Source of the DNA: Virgibacillus doumboii
GTDB taxonomy: Bacteria > Bacillota > Bacilli > Bacillales > Amphibacillaceae
Assembly: GCF_902806455.1 (NCBI RefSeq)
Contig: NZ_CADCWQ010000001.1
Location: 1,984,001-2,048,000, forward strand
Reading direction: 5' to 3'
Length of the DNA: 64,000 nucleotides
The notes below the pieces were generated by a model. It had not been told where the DNA came from and made no database searches. It saw only the letters and a list, made by a program, of their open reading frames with translations. This document shows, in pieces, positions 36,683-47,686 of this stretch. Made by a program: the position numbers and the translations under genes. Within the stretch, counting starts at the first letter, position 1. Each line of letters opens with the position of its first letter.

Positions 36683-38683
36683 TTATTCACCTTCTTCATA
36701 TGGAACTTTTTTATTATTGATAAATACTTTATCATCCCGGATAACCTGGTATTCTGCAACACTACCCGGGTTTATCGTTAATGTAATCTCATATTCTTTA
36801 TCCTTTGTTATCGTATCGTTTATGGCCACATCTGAAATGGAACGGTTGGCATCTTCAATATAAATTTTAACCGACTGTTGAACAGGCTCATCCGGATTTT
36901 CTGATTGCTGTTCAGGCGGATCATAAGGAACAGTAAATGTTCTTGTTACATGTACTGGCGGCTTTTCCTCAGGACCTGTTGAGATATAAACGTCAACCTC
37001 ATCCCCATCTTCCAGTTCAGTATATGGTACAGGATCCTGACGAATAACTTCTCCCTTGGGTACATCCTCTGAGTTTTCTTCGATGATATTTGCAGATAAT
37101 TCCTGTTCTTCCAGATTGGAAATGGCTTCCTGTTCCGTCATGCCCTGCAAGTTTCTTACAGCGATCGGTTCAGGTCCCTTACTGATTTCAAAAGTAACTG
37201 CCGTCTCAGCCGGAATCACCTCTGAGCCTGATGAAGGCTGTTGTGAAAGGATTTCCCCTACAGGCCGATCAGAAAACACTTCTTCTCCAGTTACATCATC
37301 AAAGCCCTTATCTTCAAGTATTCGCTTGGTTTGGTCAAAATCGTCACCTATATAATCATCAAATTCTACTTTTTCTTTACCCTGACTAACAATCAATGTA
37401 ACAGTATCTTCTTCTTTTACAGTATTACCTGCTTCCGGGTCTGTTTTGATTACAATCCCGTCTTCGATATCATCAGAATACTCTAGTTCACGATTCGTTT
37501 TTAAATTCAGATTCTGTAATTCAGCCATTGCCTGTTCATATTCCATCGACGATACATCTGGAATTTCAACGTCTTCGGGCTGTAAAAACTTCGGTACAAC
37601 AAATAAAGCAGCTATGCCTGAAGCCAGTAAAGTAAATAAAACAATAAAGAAAATGAGCCATTTTTTATTTTTCTTTCGTTTTCCATTTTTCGTCTGATCT
37701 TTATTTTCCTCATTTGAATATGGAATCGTACTTCCGTTTGTCTGGTGAACAATCGTATCACCATTCGAATTATTCTGAAGCTGATTATCGGTTATGATTG
37801 GGATAGCTTTTGTCTCTTCACCTGCTTCATTAGGAGGCGTATATTTTTCCTCATCCATTCTGCTTGGATCAAGCGCCATTTCCAAAGCTTCTTCCATATC
37901 ATACACCGTCTCATAACGATGAAAAGGATCCTTTGCTGTAGCTCTCAACACAATATTTTCGACGCTCTGCGGCACATTCGGATTAAAACGTTTTACAGAC
38001 GGTGTATCATTCTGCAAATGTTTTAATGCGATGGAAACTGGTGACTGACCTGAAAATGGCAATCGTCCAGTCAGTAATTCGAAAAGAACAATCCCTAAGG
38101 AGTAGATATCGGATTTTTTGGTTGCCATTCCGCCTCGTGCCTGCTCCGGCGACAGATAATGAACAGAACCCAATATCGAATTCGTCTGTGTCAATGAAGT
38201 CGCACTCAATGCCACTGCAATTCCAAAATCAGTGACTTTGGCTTGCCCATATGTATCCATTAAAATATTCTGCGGCTTTATGTCTCTGTGAACGATGTCA
38301 TTAGCATGTGCATGTGAAATGGCAGCTGTAATCTGCTTCATAATATCCAAAGCTTCGTGCACATCCACTGGACCGTAGCGCTGTATGTATTCTTTCAGTG
38401 TCATACCATCCACATATTCCATTACCATATATAAAATCTGATCTTCTTCCCCGACATCATAAATGTTGATGATATTCGGATGTGCCAGACTAGTTGCTGA
38501 TTGTGCTTCACGGTCAAAACGGGCAATAAATTCCTCATCATTGGCATAATCAAGACGCAATACCTTTATGGCAACATCACGATTCAGGATAATGTCTCTC
38601 GCCAGATAAACATTAGCCATTCCACCGCCGCCAATCGTTTCATTAATCCGGTAGCGTTCATTTAACAGGTGACCTTTCAGCAT
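36683..38683 (-). CDS. prkC: Ser/Thr protein kinase PrkC with PASTA repeats
   Basis: Membrane kinase that senses muropeptides and acts in germination and stationary phase (family knowledge). The cytoplasmic Hanks-type kinase domain (about 10-270) has GGGGMANVYLA, the catalytic HRDIKPQNIL, and DFGIA. A single membrane segment lies at about 343-365. Three extracellular PASTA repeats follow (about 370-575) and a C-terminal beta domain to residue 666. The start overlaps the prpC stop by 1 nt, so phosphatase and kinase are co-translated. Confidence 0.95.
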   Translation of the reverse strand: MLKGHLLNERYRINETIGGGGMANVYLARDIILNRDVAIKVLRLDYANDEEFIARFDREAQSATSLAHPNIINIYDVGEEDQILYMVMEYVDGMTLKEYIQRYGPVDVHEALDIMKQITAAISHAHANDIVHRDIKPQNILMDTYGQAKVTDFGIAVALSATSLTQTNSILGSVHYLSPEQARGGMATKKSDIYSLGIVLFELLTGRLPFSGQSPVSIALKHLQNDTPSVKRFNPNVPQSVENIVLRATAKDPFHRYETVYDMEEALEMALDPSRMDEEKYTPPNEAGEETKAIPIITDNQLQNNSNGDTIVHQTNGSTIPYSNEENKDQTKNGKRKKNKKWLIFFIVLFTLLASGIAALFVVPKFLQPEDVEIPDVSSMEYEQAMAELQNLNLKTNRELEYSDDIEDGIVIKTDPEAGNTVKEEDTVTLIVSQGKEKVEFDDYIGDDFDQTKRILEDKGFDDVTGEEVFSDRPVGEILSQQPSSGSEVIPAETAVTFEISKGPEPIAVRNLQGMTEQEAISNLEEQELSANIIEENSEDVPKGEVIRQDPVPYTELEDGDEVDVYISTGPEEKPPVHVTRTFTVPYDPPEQQSENPDEPVQQSVKIYIEDANRSISDVAINDTITKDKEYEITLTINPGSVAEYQVIRDDKVFINNKKVPYEEGE

Positions 38684-39438
38684 TATGATTCACCTTCTTT
38701 CTCAGTGGAATCATGGTGTACAAATACAAGTGATATATTATCCTCCCCGCCTCGTTCATTTGCGAGGTCAATTAATTCTTTACCAGTTGTTTCCAATTCC
38801 TGATCTGTTCGGGTAAACTGTGATAATTCTTCATCTGACACTTTATTTGTTAATCCGTCTGAACACAATAACAGCTTATCGCCGGTTTCCCAGGTGATTG
38901 ATTGCGTATCCGCTGCGACACTTTCTTCTGTTCCCAATGCTTTTAATAAAACATTTTTACGAGGATGCTGTTCCGCATCATCTTTACTGATCTGCCCGGA
39001 ACGAACCAGCTCATTTACCAATGAGTGGTCCTCAGTAATCTGTTTGAACCCATTTTCATTTAAAAGGTAACAACGGCTGTCACCGATATGGGAAACGGTG
39101 ACAAAATCATTTGTACAAATGGCGATAACGACTGTTGTGCCCATACCAAGACATTCTTCTTTATTTTTCGATTTTTCAAAGATAGCAGTGTTTATTTCGT
39201 TCAACGTTTCCAGTAACCAGGTTTCTGTCTTTTCAGGGGAAGTAACTTCATTACTTTCCTGCCATTTATCCTGGATAATTGATGTTGCCATTTGACTGGC
39301 CACATCACCAGCTTGATGTCCCCCCATACCATCGGCTACTATTGCAAGCATTTGGCCGTTCTGGTTGTAAGCTATCCCGCCGGAGTCTTCATTGTGATTT
39401 CTTATTTGACCCTGATCTGTAAAAAATTGACCTTTCAT
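38683..39438 (-). CDS. prpC: PP2C-type protein phosphatase PrpC
   Basis: Metal-dependent Ser/Thr phosphatase, partner of PrkC, 251 residues. PPM motifs: VADGMGGHQAGDVAS, VSHIGDSRCYLL, LCSDGLTNKV and EDNISLVFV, with the metal-binding Asp residues present. The gene usually between rsmB and this one (rlmN) is missing here; only 40 nt separate them. Confidence 0.95.
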   Translation of the reverse strand: MKGQFFTDQGQIRNHNEDSGGIAYNQNGQMLAIVADGMGGHQAGDVASQMATSIIQDKWQESNEVTSPEKTETWLLETLNEINTAIFEKSKNKEECLGMGTTVVIAICTNDFVTVSHIGDSRCYLLNENGFKQITEDHSLVNELVRSGQISKDDAEQHPRKNVLLKALGTEESVAADTQSITWETGDKLLLCSDGLTNKVSDEELSQFTRTDQELETTGKELIDLANERGGEDNISLVFVHHDSTEKEGES

Positions 39439-39478
39439 CCTATCACCCCTTAAAAGCAGTGCTGCACTTATAGTCTGA

Positions 39479-40825
39479 TTAAACCTTTTTAAACCGTGTC
39501 AGGAAAAATCCATCTGTGTAAAACGTTTGCGGATAGAGTTGTAACCCATTTTCAGTTAATCCAGGTGAATTTTGTATCTTTGATGGCAAATCATCAAATA
39601 AGGAAGTGTCTAAGATGAAATCGGGATTATTCGCCAAAAAAGCTTGTACAACACCATCGTTTTCTTTTTTGTCCACGGTGCAGGTACTGTAAATTAATAG
39701 TCCACCCTTTTTTAATAACGGTGCAGTATTCTCAAGTATGTCTAATTGAATTTGTGATAAACGGGTAATATCCTCTTCCTGTTTATTATATTTTATGTCT
39801 GGTTTTCCCCGTATAACACCTAATCCTGAACATGGAGCATCAACAAGTATGCGATCAAAGCTTTCCTTGTCATGTAGTTGCTGCAGTTTCCTTGCGTCGC
39901 CTTTACTTGTACTGATAATAGTTAAATCAAGAATAGAAGCTTTATCATCAACCAGTCTCACCTTTTTGGCATGCAGATCATATGCAGTAATTGTCCCTTG
40001 ATTCTCCATTTTTTCAGCAATGTGTGTTGTTTTTCCTCCAGGCGCACTGCAGGCATCCAAAACATCCATACCAGGCTGGGCTTTTAGCATTTCCGCCACC
40101 AGCATGGAGCTTTGATCCTGTATGGTTACATATCCTTCAGAAAATAATCGGCTTTTCAGTATGTTTCCTTTATCAATGATTATTCCTTGATTGGAGAATG
40201 CGGATACCCTTGTTTCAAAACCCAATTTTTCAAGCTCGTCCATTGCGGTTTCACGTGATATTTTTAATGGCTGGACACGGACAGATAATGCCTTTCTTTC
40301 CAGGTTAGCATGACACATATCACGGGTGATTTCATTGCCATACATTGAAATCCAGCGATTAACCAGCCATTCCGGATGACTTGTTTCAATCGAAATTCGT
40401 TTCGAAGCACTCTCAATTTTATTGATATCAGGAACACCTTTACGCTGCAGGCTCCTGAGTACTCCATTAACAAAAGAAGCAATTCCCTTGTGCCCCCGAT
40501 GTTTTGCTATTTCAACTGCTTCATGGATAATTGCATGGTCCGGCACTTTATCCAGGAAAATCATTTGGTAGACAGACATTCTCAAAAGCATTCTAACCCA
40601 CGGCTGGATTTTTTTCTTCTTATCAATAAAAGCATCCAAATAGTAATCAATTGTCAATTTTCGCTGAATCGTGCCGTAGACAATTTCAGTAAGAAGTCCT
40701 TCATCCCTTGATGCTATCTTCCGTGATTTAATTTCGTTATCAATCAGCAAGTTACTGTATCCACTGTCCTGTTCAATTCGTAACAGCAGATCAACAATTG
40801 CTTCTCTTACTTGAAAATCACTCAT
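39479..40825 (-). CDS. rsmB: 16S rRNA (cytosine(967)-C(5))-methyltransferase RsmB
   Basis: NOP2/Sun-family RNA methyltransferase. The N-terminal NusB-like domain (about 1-135) is followed by the SAM domain with DACSAPGGKTTHIAE, DAPCSGLGVIRGKPDIKY (Cys that releases the product) and YSTCTVDKKEN (nucleophile Cys). Length 448 is normal. Its start directly abuts the fmt stop. Confidence 0.95.
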   Translation of the reverse strand: MSDFQVREAIVDLLLRIEQDSGYSNLLIDNEIKSRKIASRDEGLLTEIVYGTIQRKLTIDYYLDAFIDKKKKIQPWVRMLLRMSVYQMIFLDKVPDHAIIHEAVEIAKHRGHKGIASFVNGVLRSLQRKGVPDINKIESASKRISIETSHPEWLVNRWISMYGNEITRDMCHANLERKALSVRVQPLKISRETAMDELEKLGFETRVSAFSNQGIIIDKGNILKSRLFSEGYVTIQDQSSMLVAEMLKAQPGMDVLDACSAPGGKTTHIAEKMENQGTITAYDLHAKKVRLVDDKASILDLTIISTSKGDARKLQQLHDKESFDRILVDAPCSGLGVIRGKPDIKYNKQEEDITRLSQIQLDILENTAPLLKKGGLLIYSTCTVDKKENDGVVQAFLANNPDFILDTSLFDDLPSKIQNSPGLTENGLQLYPQTFYTDGFFLTRFKKV

Positions 40826-41770
40826 TTAATCACCCATTATAATGCCAGTTTTAATACGATCAGATGACCCCTGCAGGTATTGTTTGACCTTCATTCTCTT
40901 TTTACCTGCAGGCTGTATTTCAGTAACATGGATTGCTTTGTTATTGCCACACAATACCACAAAAGCTTCATTATCTAAAATACGTACAATTTCTCCTGGT
41001 TTCCCGCTGAATTCAGTATTATCCTTTTCAGCTCCCCAGATTTTCATAACTTTACCTTCATAGGTTGTAAATGCAACCGGCCATGGGTTTAATCCCCTGA
41101 TATGATTATAGATGACATCATTACTCTTGTGCCAATCGATTTTTTCCTGTTCGCGCTTTATATTGGAAGCAAAGGTTGCTTCATTCTCATCCTGCCTTAT
41201 TGGTTTTAGACGTTTTTCAAACAACTGCGGGAGCGTCTCCATTAATAGGTAAGCCCCGGCATCGGACAGTTTATCATGCAATGTTCCAACAGTATCATTT
41301 TCCGTAATAGGAACTGATTGTTGTGTCAGAATATCCCCGGCATCCAGTTTTTTCACCATATACATAATAGTAATACCTGTTTCCTTTTTCCCCTGCAAAA
41401 TAGCGTAATGTATTGGCGCCCCACCTCTTAATTCGGGCAATAATGATGCATGTACATTAATACAGCCAAACTCTGGTGCTTCCAGGAGTGCGTCTGGCAA
41501 AAGCTGTCCATAAGCAGCCGTTACAATTAAATCCGGCTTAAAGCTAAGAATTTTCATGTATTCATCTTTTAATTTCTCTGGCTGAAACACGGGAATTTGA
41601 TGTTTTTCAGCCTCCACCTTAACAGGTGATGGAGTTATTACTTTTTTTCTGCCTTTTGGGCGATCCGGCTGTGTTACTGCTAAAACTATTTCATATTCTG
41701 ATTGTACTAGAGATTGTAAAATGGGTACTGAAAAATCCGGTGTTCCCATAAAAACGATTCGTTTCATCAT
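40826..41770 (-). CDS. fmt: Methionyl-tRNA formyltransferase
   Basis: Formylates initiator Met-tRNA with 10-formyl-THF. Conserved strings are [12 protein letters not shown], the catalytic-region [14 protein letters not shown] (Asn/His site), and DAGDILTQ. The C-terminal tRNA-binding domain follows from about residue 205. Length 314. Two consecutive ATG codons start it, after AAAGGAG. The peptide deformylase gene def, which normally separates priA from fmt, is absent; the gap is 13 nt. Confidence 0.96.
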   Translation of the reverse strand: MMKRIVFMGTPDFSVPILQSLVQSEYEIVLAVTQPDRPKGRKKVITPSPVKVEAEKHQIPVFQPEKLKDEYMKILSFKPDLIVTAAYGQLLPDALLEAPEFGCINVHASLLPELRGGAPIHYAILQGKKETGITIMYMVKKLDAGDILTQQSVPITENDTVGTLHDKLSDAGAYLLMETLPQLFEKRLKPIRQDENEATFASNIKREQEKIDWHKSNDVIYNHIRGLNPWPVAFTTYEGKVMKIWGAEKDNTEFSGKPGEIVRILDNEAFVVLCGNNKAIHVTEIQPAGKKRMKVKQYLQGSSDRIKTGIIMGD

Positions 41771-41783
41771 CCAGTACTCCTTT

Positions 41784-44192
41784 CTACATCAATTGGTATG
41801 GTTGCATGTCGACGGCTATTTGCAGATCATTTTTTCGTATTTCTTCATCAAATTGCCGAATGACTTTTTTTATTAACGTTCTGAGTTGTGGTTCACTCTT
41901 ATATTTTACCATGCATTGGTAGCGATATCTATCTTTCATTCGGGCTATAGGTGATGGTGTTGGTCCAAGAACAACTGTTTCATCCTTTATCTTATTCGAC
42001 AATAACTGCACAATCCGTTGTGTCGTCTGTACCGCTGAAACATGATTCTGATGTGAAACAGTTATTAATGCCAGGAAAACAAATGGCGGATATTGAAAGG
42101 TTTTCCGCATACGCATTTCATTTTGATAAAACTGCGTAAAATCATAATTGCTTGCAAGTTCAATACTGTAATGTTCCGGAGTATACGTCTGGATGATTAC
42201 TTCCCCTGGCAATTCATGTCGGCCAGCTCTCCCGCTAACCTGTGTCAGCAGTTGAAAGGTCTTTTCGGAAGAACGGAAATCAGGTAAATGCAGCATGGAA
42301 TCCGCCGTTAGCACACCAACCAGTGTAACATTCTCAAAATCAAGCCCTTTGGCTATCATTTGTGTTCCCAGCAATATATCAGCCTCTTTATTGGCAAATC
42401 GACTGAGCAGTTTCTCATGTGCTCCTTTTCTTCTGGTTGTATCAACATCCATCCGGATAACACTTGCTTCAGGAATTAATTGTGTCAGCCCTTCCTCTAT
42501 TCGTTGTGTACCAGTTCCGAAAAAACGAATTAAGTCACTGTTGCATGACGGACAATTTAATGGCATTGGTTCTTCGTATGAACAATAGTGACATTTTAAT
42601 TGATTACTGTTTTTATGGTATGTAAGAGCAATATCACAATGTGGACACTCTTTTACATGGCCGCATTCCCGGCACATTACAAAGGTCGAATAGCCCCGAC
42701 GGTTCAAAAGCAGGACTACTTGCTCACCCCGTTTTATGCATTGTTCTATTTTCTCTTTTAAACTGCGGGAAAACATCGACCGGTTGCCGGCATGCAGTTC
42801 GTTCCGCATATCAACAATATCAACCTTGGGCATGGCACTGTCATTGGTTCGTTTCGTTAATTCAGCCAATTTATATACCCCTTTTTGGGCACGGGCATAA
42901 GATTCGAGTGTTGGCGTTGCGCTGCCCAAAACAATCGGACATTGATGATTTTTACCACGGTATATGGCTACATCACGTGCATGATACCGTGGTTGGTCTT
43001 CCTGTTTATAGCTATTTTCATGCTCTTCATCGATGATAATAATCCCGATATTTTCAAAAGGAGCAAATACTGCCGAACGCGCACCGACAACTACCTGTAC
43101 TTCTTTTCGGTGAATACGGCGCCATTCGTCGTATTTTTCTCCGTTAGATAATGCACTGTGCAATACCGCCACATTCGAACCGAACCTTCCCTTAAAACGC
43201 TTTACCATCTGTGGTGTTAGTGAAATTTCCGGAACAAGTACAATGGCTTCTTTTCCTTTTGCAATAACGTCCTGGATTGCCTGCAGATAAATTTCCGTTT
43301 TCCCACTGCCGGTTACACCATGCAGAAGAAAAACATCATGCTCCTCATCATTTATATGTTCCTTAATTGGAGTAATAGCCTGACTTTGTTCATCTGTCAG
43401 TTCCAAGCTTTTCGTCCTAGCAAAAGAATTATCGTCATACGGATTCCGATACATTTCTTTCCGGACTGATGCAAGCAAATCTTTATCCAACAAAGCTTTA
43501 AGCGTTGACCTGGTTGTGTGCATCTTTTTCATTAATACATTCTGTTCAATTTCTTCCGGATGATCGATGAAAAATGCAAGGATGTCTTTTTGCTTTTTTG
43601 CATTTTTTGACATTTCCTGGATTGCCTCATCCAATAAATGCGGCTCCCGCTTCGGCTTAATCATTGTTACATGTTTTTTGGTTTCCTTTGACTTTACCAA
43701 GTAGTTGACACTGATGTCGCCGTCCTGGATTGCTTTTTGAATCTTATAATAGCTGATTGGTGAGCCTTCCAGTTCCTCATAAGCTGCATAATCCCTGCCG
43801 GCAAAAAAAGATTCCAGTTCTTCTGACAGCTGTTCTTCATTCATTCGTACCAGTTCTTTTTTATACTGTGCCTTTAAAACTTGCGGAATCATTGCCTGAT
43901 AAGCAGTTATGTACAAGCTTAACGTTTCATCCGCGAGCCACCTTCCCAAATCAAGTAACTCACCCGTAAGCACGGGGGTTAAGTCTAGAACGTCATGAAT
44001 TTCCTTCAGTTTGTCAAACGAAGATTCAACTGTTCTTCCAACAACGAACCCCATTATTTTCCTGGGTCCAAACGGTACAATTACACGCATACCAGCTTTT
44101 AAGATGCTCTGGAACCGCTCGGGTATTTTGTAGTCAAATGTCTGGTTAATGGAGCTTGCCGGCACATCCACGATAACTTTTGCTATATTCAC
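41784..44192 (-). CDS. priA: Primosomal protein N' (PriA helicase)
   Basis: Replication restart helicase, 802 residues. Walker [12 protein letters not shown] (about 297), DEEH, and the zinc-binding block [13 protein letters not shown] ... CHYC ... CPSC (about 505-550). C-terminal helicase motif [13 protein letters not shown]. It overlaps coaBC by 4 nt (ATGA). Confidence 0.96.
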   Translation of the reverse strand: MNIAKVIVDVPASSINQTFDYKIPERFQSILKAGMRVIVPFGPRKIMGFVVGRTVESSFDKLKEIHDVLDLTPVLTGELLDLGRWLADETLSLYITAYQAMIPQVLKAQYKKELVRMNEEQLSEELESFFAGRDYAAYEELEGSPISYYKIQKAIQDGDISVNYLVKSKETKKHVTMIKPKREPHLLDEAIQEMSKNAKKQKDILAFFIDHPEEIEQNVLMKKMHTTRSTLKALLDKDLLASVRKEMYRNPYDDNSFARTKSLELTDEQSQAITPIKEHINDEEHDVFLLHGVTGSGKTEIYLQAIQDVIAKGKEAIVLVPEISLTPQMVKRFKGRFGSNVAVLHSALSNGEKYDEWRRIHRKEVQVVVGARSAVFAPFENIGIIIIDEEHENSYKQEDQPRYHARDVAIYRGKNHQCPIVLGSATPTLESYARAQKGVYKLAELTKRTNDSAMPKVDIVDMRNELHAGNRSMFSRSLKEKIEQCIKRGEQVVLLLNRRGYSTFVMCRECGHVKECPHCDIALTYHKNSNQLKCHYCSYEEPMPLNCPSCNSDLIRFFGTGTQRIEEGLTQLIPEASVIRMDVDTTRRKGAHEKLLSRFANKEADILLGTQMIAKGLDFENVTLVGVLTADSMLHLPDFRSSEKTFQLLTQVSGRAGRHELPGEVIIQTYTPEHYSIELASNYDFTQFYQNEMRMRKTFQYPPFVFLALITVSHQNHVSAVQTTQRIVQLLSNKIKDETVVLGPTPSPIARMKDRYRYQCMVKYKSEPQLRTLIKKVIRQFDEEIRKNDLQIAVDMQPYQLM

Positions 44193-45397
44193 TTCGCTTC
44201 ACCCTTCATGTCACGGGCAATAAACATCATAATTCTCCCGGCGATTTCATGCTTTGTTGCCAAAGAAATTTCTTCAGATTGCTGTAATTTATTCACGTAC
44301 GTCACTATATTTGTATCACTGCCAAAGCCCGCTCCTTTTGCTGCAACATTATTGATGACGATTGCGTCCAGCCGTTTTTTCTGCAGTTTGGCTAGTCCAT
44401 ATTCAAGCGGATTTGTCGTTTCTGCTGCAAAACCTACCAGAAATTGGTGATCTTTTTTCTCAGCAAGTGACTGTATGATATCTTTCGTTCGTTCCATCTC
44501 GACCTGCCAGTCACCGGACTGCTTTTTCATTTTTTCATCGAAAACCTGTTTGGGACGATAATCGGCAACAGCTGCAGCCTTAATGACAATATCACTCTTC
44601 TGGAAATGATCCATCATCGATTCGTACATTTCTGCTGCACTCATAACGTCAATCCGGCTAATGTTTTTGTTAGATGTTTCAAGACTAACAGGACCGGTGA
44701 CCAATGTTACGTCAGCTCCCATGTTTGCTGCCGCTTCCGCAAGTGCGAATCCCATTTTTCCGGATGATCTGTTTGTAAAGAATCGAACAGGGTCAACTTT
44801 TTCCCGTGTCGGACCTGCTGAAATCAACACCTTTTTTCCGGCAAACAACGCATTGTTGTCCTGATGTTTATCGATTACTGCAATAATACTCTCCGGTTCC
44901 TCCAGGCGGCCTTTTCCGACGTATCCGCATGCCAGATACCCCGCACCTGGTTCGATAAAGTTATATCCCCACTCATCCAGCTGTTTCATATTCGCGATAA
45001 CTACAGGATGTGCATACATGTGTACATTCATCGCAGGGGCAATATAAACATCCGCCTGTGTAGCAAGTAAAGTTGTTGAGAGCATATCGTCGGCAATCCC
45101 ATTTGCAACTTTTCCAATTATATTGGCTGTCGCCGGGGCAATAACTGTAATATCTGCCCAATCGGCTATATCAATGTGTGCAATTTTTGCCGGATCCTTT
45201 TCGTCAAATGTATCCGTATATACAGGGTTTCTTGATAAAGCCTGAAATGTCAGCGGTGATACAAACTTGGTTGCATTCTCCGTCATCATCACTTTCACAT
45301 TTGCACCCTGCTGTGTTAATTTGCTTGTTAACGCACAGGCTTTGTACGCCGCAATACCGCCGGAAACCCCTAAAAGTATATTCTTATTATGTATCAT
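44189..45397 (-). CDS. coaBC: Bifunctional CoaBC (phosphopantothenoylcysteine decarboxylase/synthetase)
   Basis: Two steps of coenzyme A synthesis on one chain. The N-terminal CoaC flavoprotein (about 1-180) has GVSGGIAAYKA, PATANIIGKVANGIADD and PAMNVHMY. The C-terminal CoaB (about 185-400) has SAGPTREKVDPVRFFTNRSS and VKAAAVADY-type residues. I start at ATG 45397 after GGGAGGGG; the upstream frame to 45418 includes the ribosome site. Upstream lies the rpoZ terminator, so coaBC-priA-fmt-rsmB-prpC-prkC may begin a new transcript. Confidence 0.95.
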   Translation of the reverse strand: MIHNKNILLGVSGGIAAYKACALTSKLTQQGANVKVMMTENATKFVSPLTFQALSRNPVYTDTFDEKDPAKIAHIDIADWADITVIAPATANIIGKVANGIADDMLSTTLLATQADVYIAPAMNVHMYAHPVVIANMKQLDEWGYNFIEPGAGYLACGYVGKGRLEEPESIIAVIDKHQDNNALFAGKKVLISAGPTREKVDPVRFFTNRSSGKMGFALAEAAANMGADVTLVTGPVSLETSNKNISRIDVMSAAEMYESMMDHFQKSDIVIKAAAVADYRPKQVFDEKMKKQSGDWQVEMERTKDIIQSLAEKKDHQFLVGFAAETTNPLEYGLAKLQKKRLDAIVINNVAAKGAGFGSDTNIVTYVNKLQQSEEISLATKHEIAGRIMMFIARDMKGEAK

Positions 45398-45450
45398 GTT
45401 GAACCCCTCCCGACTCAACTAATAAAACTTCTACTATAGTTATAACACAA

Positions 45451-45480
45451 AACCCCCGCAAGTAAATGAACAGCGAGGGT
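45451..45480 (-). terminator. Terminator after rpoZ
   Basis: On the minus strand CCCTCGC and GCGGGGG pair (with one G-U) across about 13 nt and are followed by TTTTGTG. Confidence 0.65.
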
Positions 45481-45489
45481 ATAACAGAA

Positions 45490-45693
45490 TTAAATATTAT
45501 CTTCTTTTACAAATAACTTCTCAGCCAGTACTTCTTCAAGTGCCTTCCCAACATACTTATGCGATTTTGGGTTATCGACTAAGACTTTATTCGTTTCACG
45601 TATTTGCCGTGCTCTTCTGGCTGATAATGTTACAAGTGTGTACTTTGATTTGATTTTTTTCTGCAACTCATCAATTGATGGTTCTAACATCAT
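45490..45693 (-). CDS. rpoZ: RNA polymerase omega subunit
   Basis: 67-residue omega subunit that aids RNA polymerase assembly. The characteristic N-terminal helix [26 protein letters not shown] is in several parts (residues 6-31). It overlaps gmk by 4 nt (ATGA). Confidence 0.94.
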   Translation of the reverse strand: MMLEPSIDELQKKIKSKYTLVTLSARRARQIRETNKVLVDNPKSHKYVGKALEEVLAEKLFVKEDNI

Positions 45694-46310
45694 GACATCT
45701 CATCCTCCAATAACTGTTTATATTGTTTTGCAATTCTTTCCCGTTTGCAGTGCTCGCTTTGGATAATCGATTGGATCTTTGTAACAGCCGCATTCACATC
45801 ATCATTAACGACGACATAATCGTAAGCATCCATCATTTCGATTTCTTTTCGTGCTTCACGCAGCCGCTGTAAAACCAGTTCCTGTGTCTCTGTGCCACGA
45901 TTAACGATTCGATTCTTTAATTCCTCAAGACTTGGCGGGAATAAGAAGATAAATACACCTTCCGGGAAATTTTCTTTCACCTGTAAGGCGCCCTGAACCT
46001 CAATTTCAAGGAAAACATCGAGACCAGCAGCAAGTGTGTCTTCAACATATTCCCTTGGTGTTCCATAATAATTATTGACAAATTGAGCATATTCCAACAG
46101 TTGTTTCTGCTCTATCATTTCTTCAAATTCTTCTTTTGTTTTATAAAAATAGTCAACACCATCTGTTTCACCCGGACGTCTTTCTCTCGTTGTCATGGAA
46201 ATTGAATATTTCAGGTCATTCGCTTTATCAAACAGTTCCCGTCTGACCGTTCCTTTCCCTACACCTGATGGACCGGATAGTATAAATAATATACCTTTTT
46301 CTTCAATCAA
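45690..46310 (-). CDS. gmk: Guanylate kinase
   Basis: Phosphorylates GMP to GDP. P-loop GPSGVGKGT (13-21), GMP-site [17 protein letters not shown] (about 40-56), and the NRG motif (about 137). Length 206 is normal. It follows remA by 15 nt and overlaps rpoZ. Confidence 0.97.
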   Translation of the reverse strand: MIEEKGILFILSGPSGVGKGTVRRELFDKANDLKYSISMTTRERRPGETDGVDYFYKTKEEFEEMIEQKQLLEYAQFVNNYYGTPREYVEDTLAAGLDVFLEIEVQGALQVKENFPEGVFIFLFPPSLEELKNRIVNRGTETQELVLQRLREARKEIEMMDAYDYVVVNDDVNAAVTKIQSIIQSEHCKRERIAKQYKQLLEDEMS

Positions 46311-46325
46311 AATGGCTCCTCCTAG

Positions 46326-46586
46326 TTATTCATCTGAAATTTCTTCATGACTTATAACACGTTGCCCAACAGTTTCCGGCTGAACAGCAGATAAGACGAC
46401 ATGATCGCTGTCTGTGATGATTACTGCTCTGGTACGTCGTCCGTATGTAGCATCCACTAATTTATTGTTATCACGTGCAACAGTTATAATTCGCTTAATT
46501 GGTGCTGATTCCGGTGACACAATCGAAATAACCCGATTGGCAGAAACAACATTCCCAAAACCTATATTGATTAAACGTAAACTCAA
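46326..46586 (-). CDS. remA: Extracellular matrix regulator RemA (DUF370)
   Basis: 86-residue DNA-binding protein that activates biofilm matrix and osmoprotection genes in B. subtilis. It has [20 protein letters not shown] (7-26) and the basic YGRRTRAVI. It starts at TTG 46586 with AAGGGGGAG upstream. It lies upstream of gmk, as usual. Confidence 0.94.
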   Translation of the reverse strand: MSLRLINIGFGNVVSANRVISIVSPESAPIKRIITVARDNNKLVDATYGRRTRAVIITDSDHVVLSAVQPETVGQRVISHEEISDE

Positions 46587-46710
46587 ATTGGCTCCCCCTT
46601 AATTGTTCTAATCTTGCAGTATGTCTATTTTTATTAAATCTGTTACTAGTTTAGATACTGTTAATATAATACGACTATTATAAGAAAAAAGGAATGCAAA
46701 ATTCAAATGT

Positions 46711-47592
46711 TTACTCTATATTTTGAATTTGTTCTTTCATTTTCTCAATATCACTTTTTAATTTAACGATCCACTCGCTAATTTTGGCATCGGTCGACTT
46801 TGATCCGATTGTATTCGCTTCCCGATGCATTTCCTGAATATTAAAATCCAATTTCCTGCCAATTGCTTCCTGCATCTCAATCGTTTCAGAAAAATGATCA
46901 ATATGACTAAGTAGCCGTGTGATCTCTTCCGTAATATCACCTTTTTCTGCCAGCAATGCAATTTCCTGGTGCATCCGTGCCTCATCAATGATAGCATTCT
47001 CACCGATATAGTTGTCAATGCGTGCCTGAACACGCTCGCGATACTCCCGGATTACATATTCACGACGGGTCTGTAATTGCTGGACTGTTTCCCTAATCCG
47101 TTCCATTCTGGTATTCAAATCTTCCAAAAGAAATCTTCCTTCTTCTTGCCTCATGGATCTAACCCGTTCACACGCACGTTTCGTTCCGGCGACAATTAAA
47201 TCATTCAAGTCATCAGGCTGATTTTCTTTCTCGTGTACTGAAAATAAATCGAGAAAGTTTGATATGATTGTGATCGGAATTTCTCCAGAAAGATCATAGC
47301 GTGATTTTGCTCTTCTTATTTCTTCTATGTATTGGTCCATCAGGTTCGAATCTGTTAGTAACTCTTTTTCAACTAGACTATTTCCATCAATATTAAGAAA
47401 CACTTCCAATCTGCCACGATGGAAGTATGATTGTATGATCCGTTTTATTTTATCTTCTAAAAACAATAAGGAACGGGGCATCTTCGCAGAAAAATCTAAA
47501 AAGCGATGATTCACACTGCGGATTTCAACTGTTATCGTAGTTTCATCAAAAGAAATTACATCACGTCCATATCCTGTCATGCTTTTTACCAT
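46711..47592 (-). CDS. yloC: YicC/YloC family endoribonuclease
   Basis: 293-residue YicC-family protein. The start MVKSMTGYGR and the C-terminal EMHREANTIGSKS are the family signatures, with a charged helical centre (about 90-250). Members are reported as endoribonucleases; the catalytic residues are not obvious to me. It is separated from yloB by a terminator and from remA by 124 nt. Confidence 0.92.
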   Translation of the reverse strand: MVKSMTGYGRDVISFDETTITVEIRSVNHRFLDFSAKMPRSLLFLEDKIKRIIQSYFHRGRLEVFLNIDGNSLVEKELLTDSNLMDQYIEEIRRAKSRYDLSGEIPITIISNFLDLFSVHEKENQPDDLNDLIVAGTKRACERVRSMRQEEGRFLLEDLNTRMERIRETVQQLQTRREYVIREYRERVQARIDNYIGENAIIDEARMHQEIALLAEKGDITEEITRLLSHIDHFSETIEMQEAIGRKLDFNIQEMHREANTIGSKSTDAKISEWIVKLKSDIEKMKEQIQNIE

Positions 47593-47650
47593 ATTATCAC
47601 ACCTATTGTGAATTTGACCTACCTAATTATAGCAATGATTCGTACAAAAT

Positions 47651-47683
47651 AAAAACCCTTCCTTTAAATAAAGAAGGGTTTTT
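47651..47683 (-). terminator. Terminator after the calcium ATPase gene
   Basis: AAAAACCCTTC pairs perfectly with GAAGGGTTTTT around a short AT-rich loop, followed by TATTTTG on the minus strand. Confidence 0.9.
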
Positions 47684-47686
47684 ATA

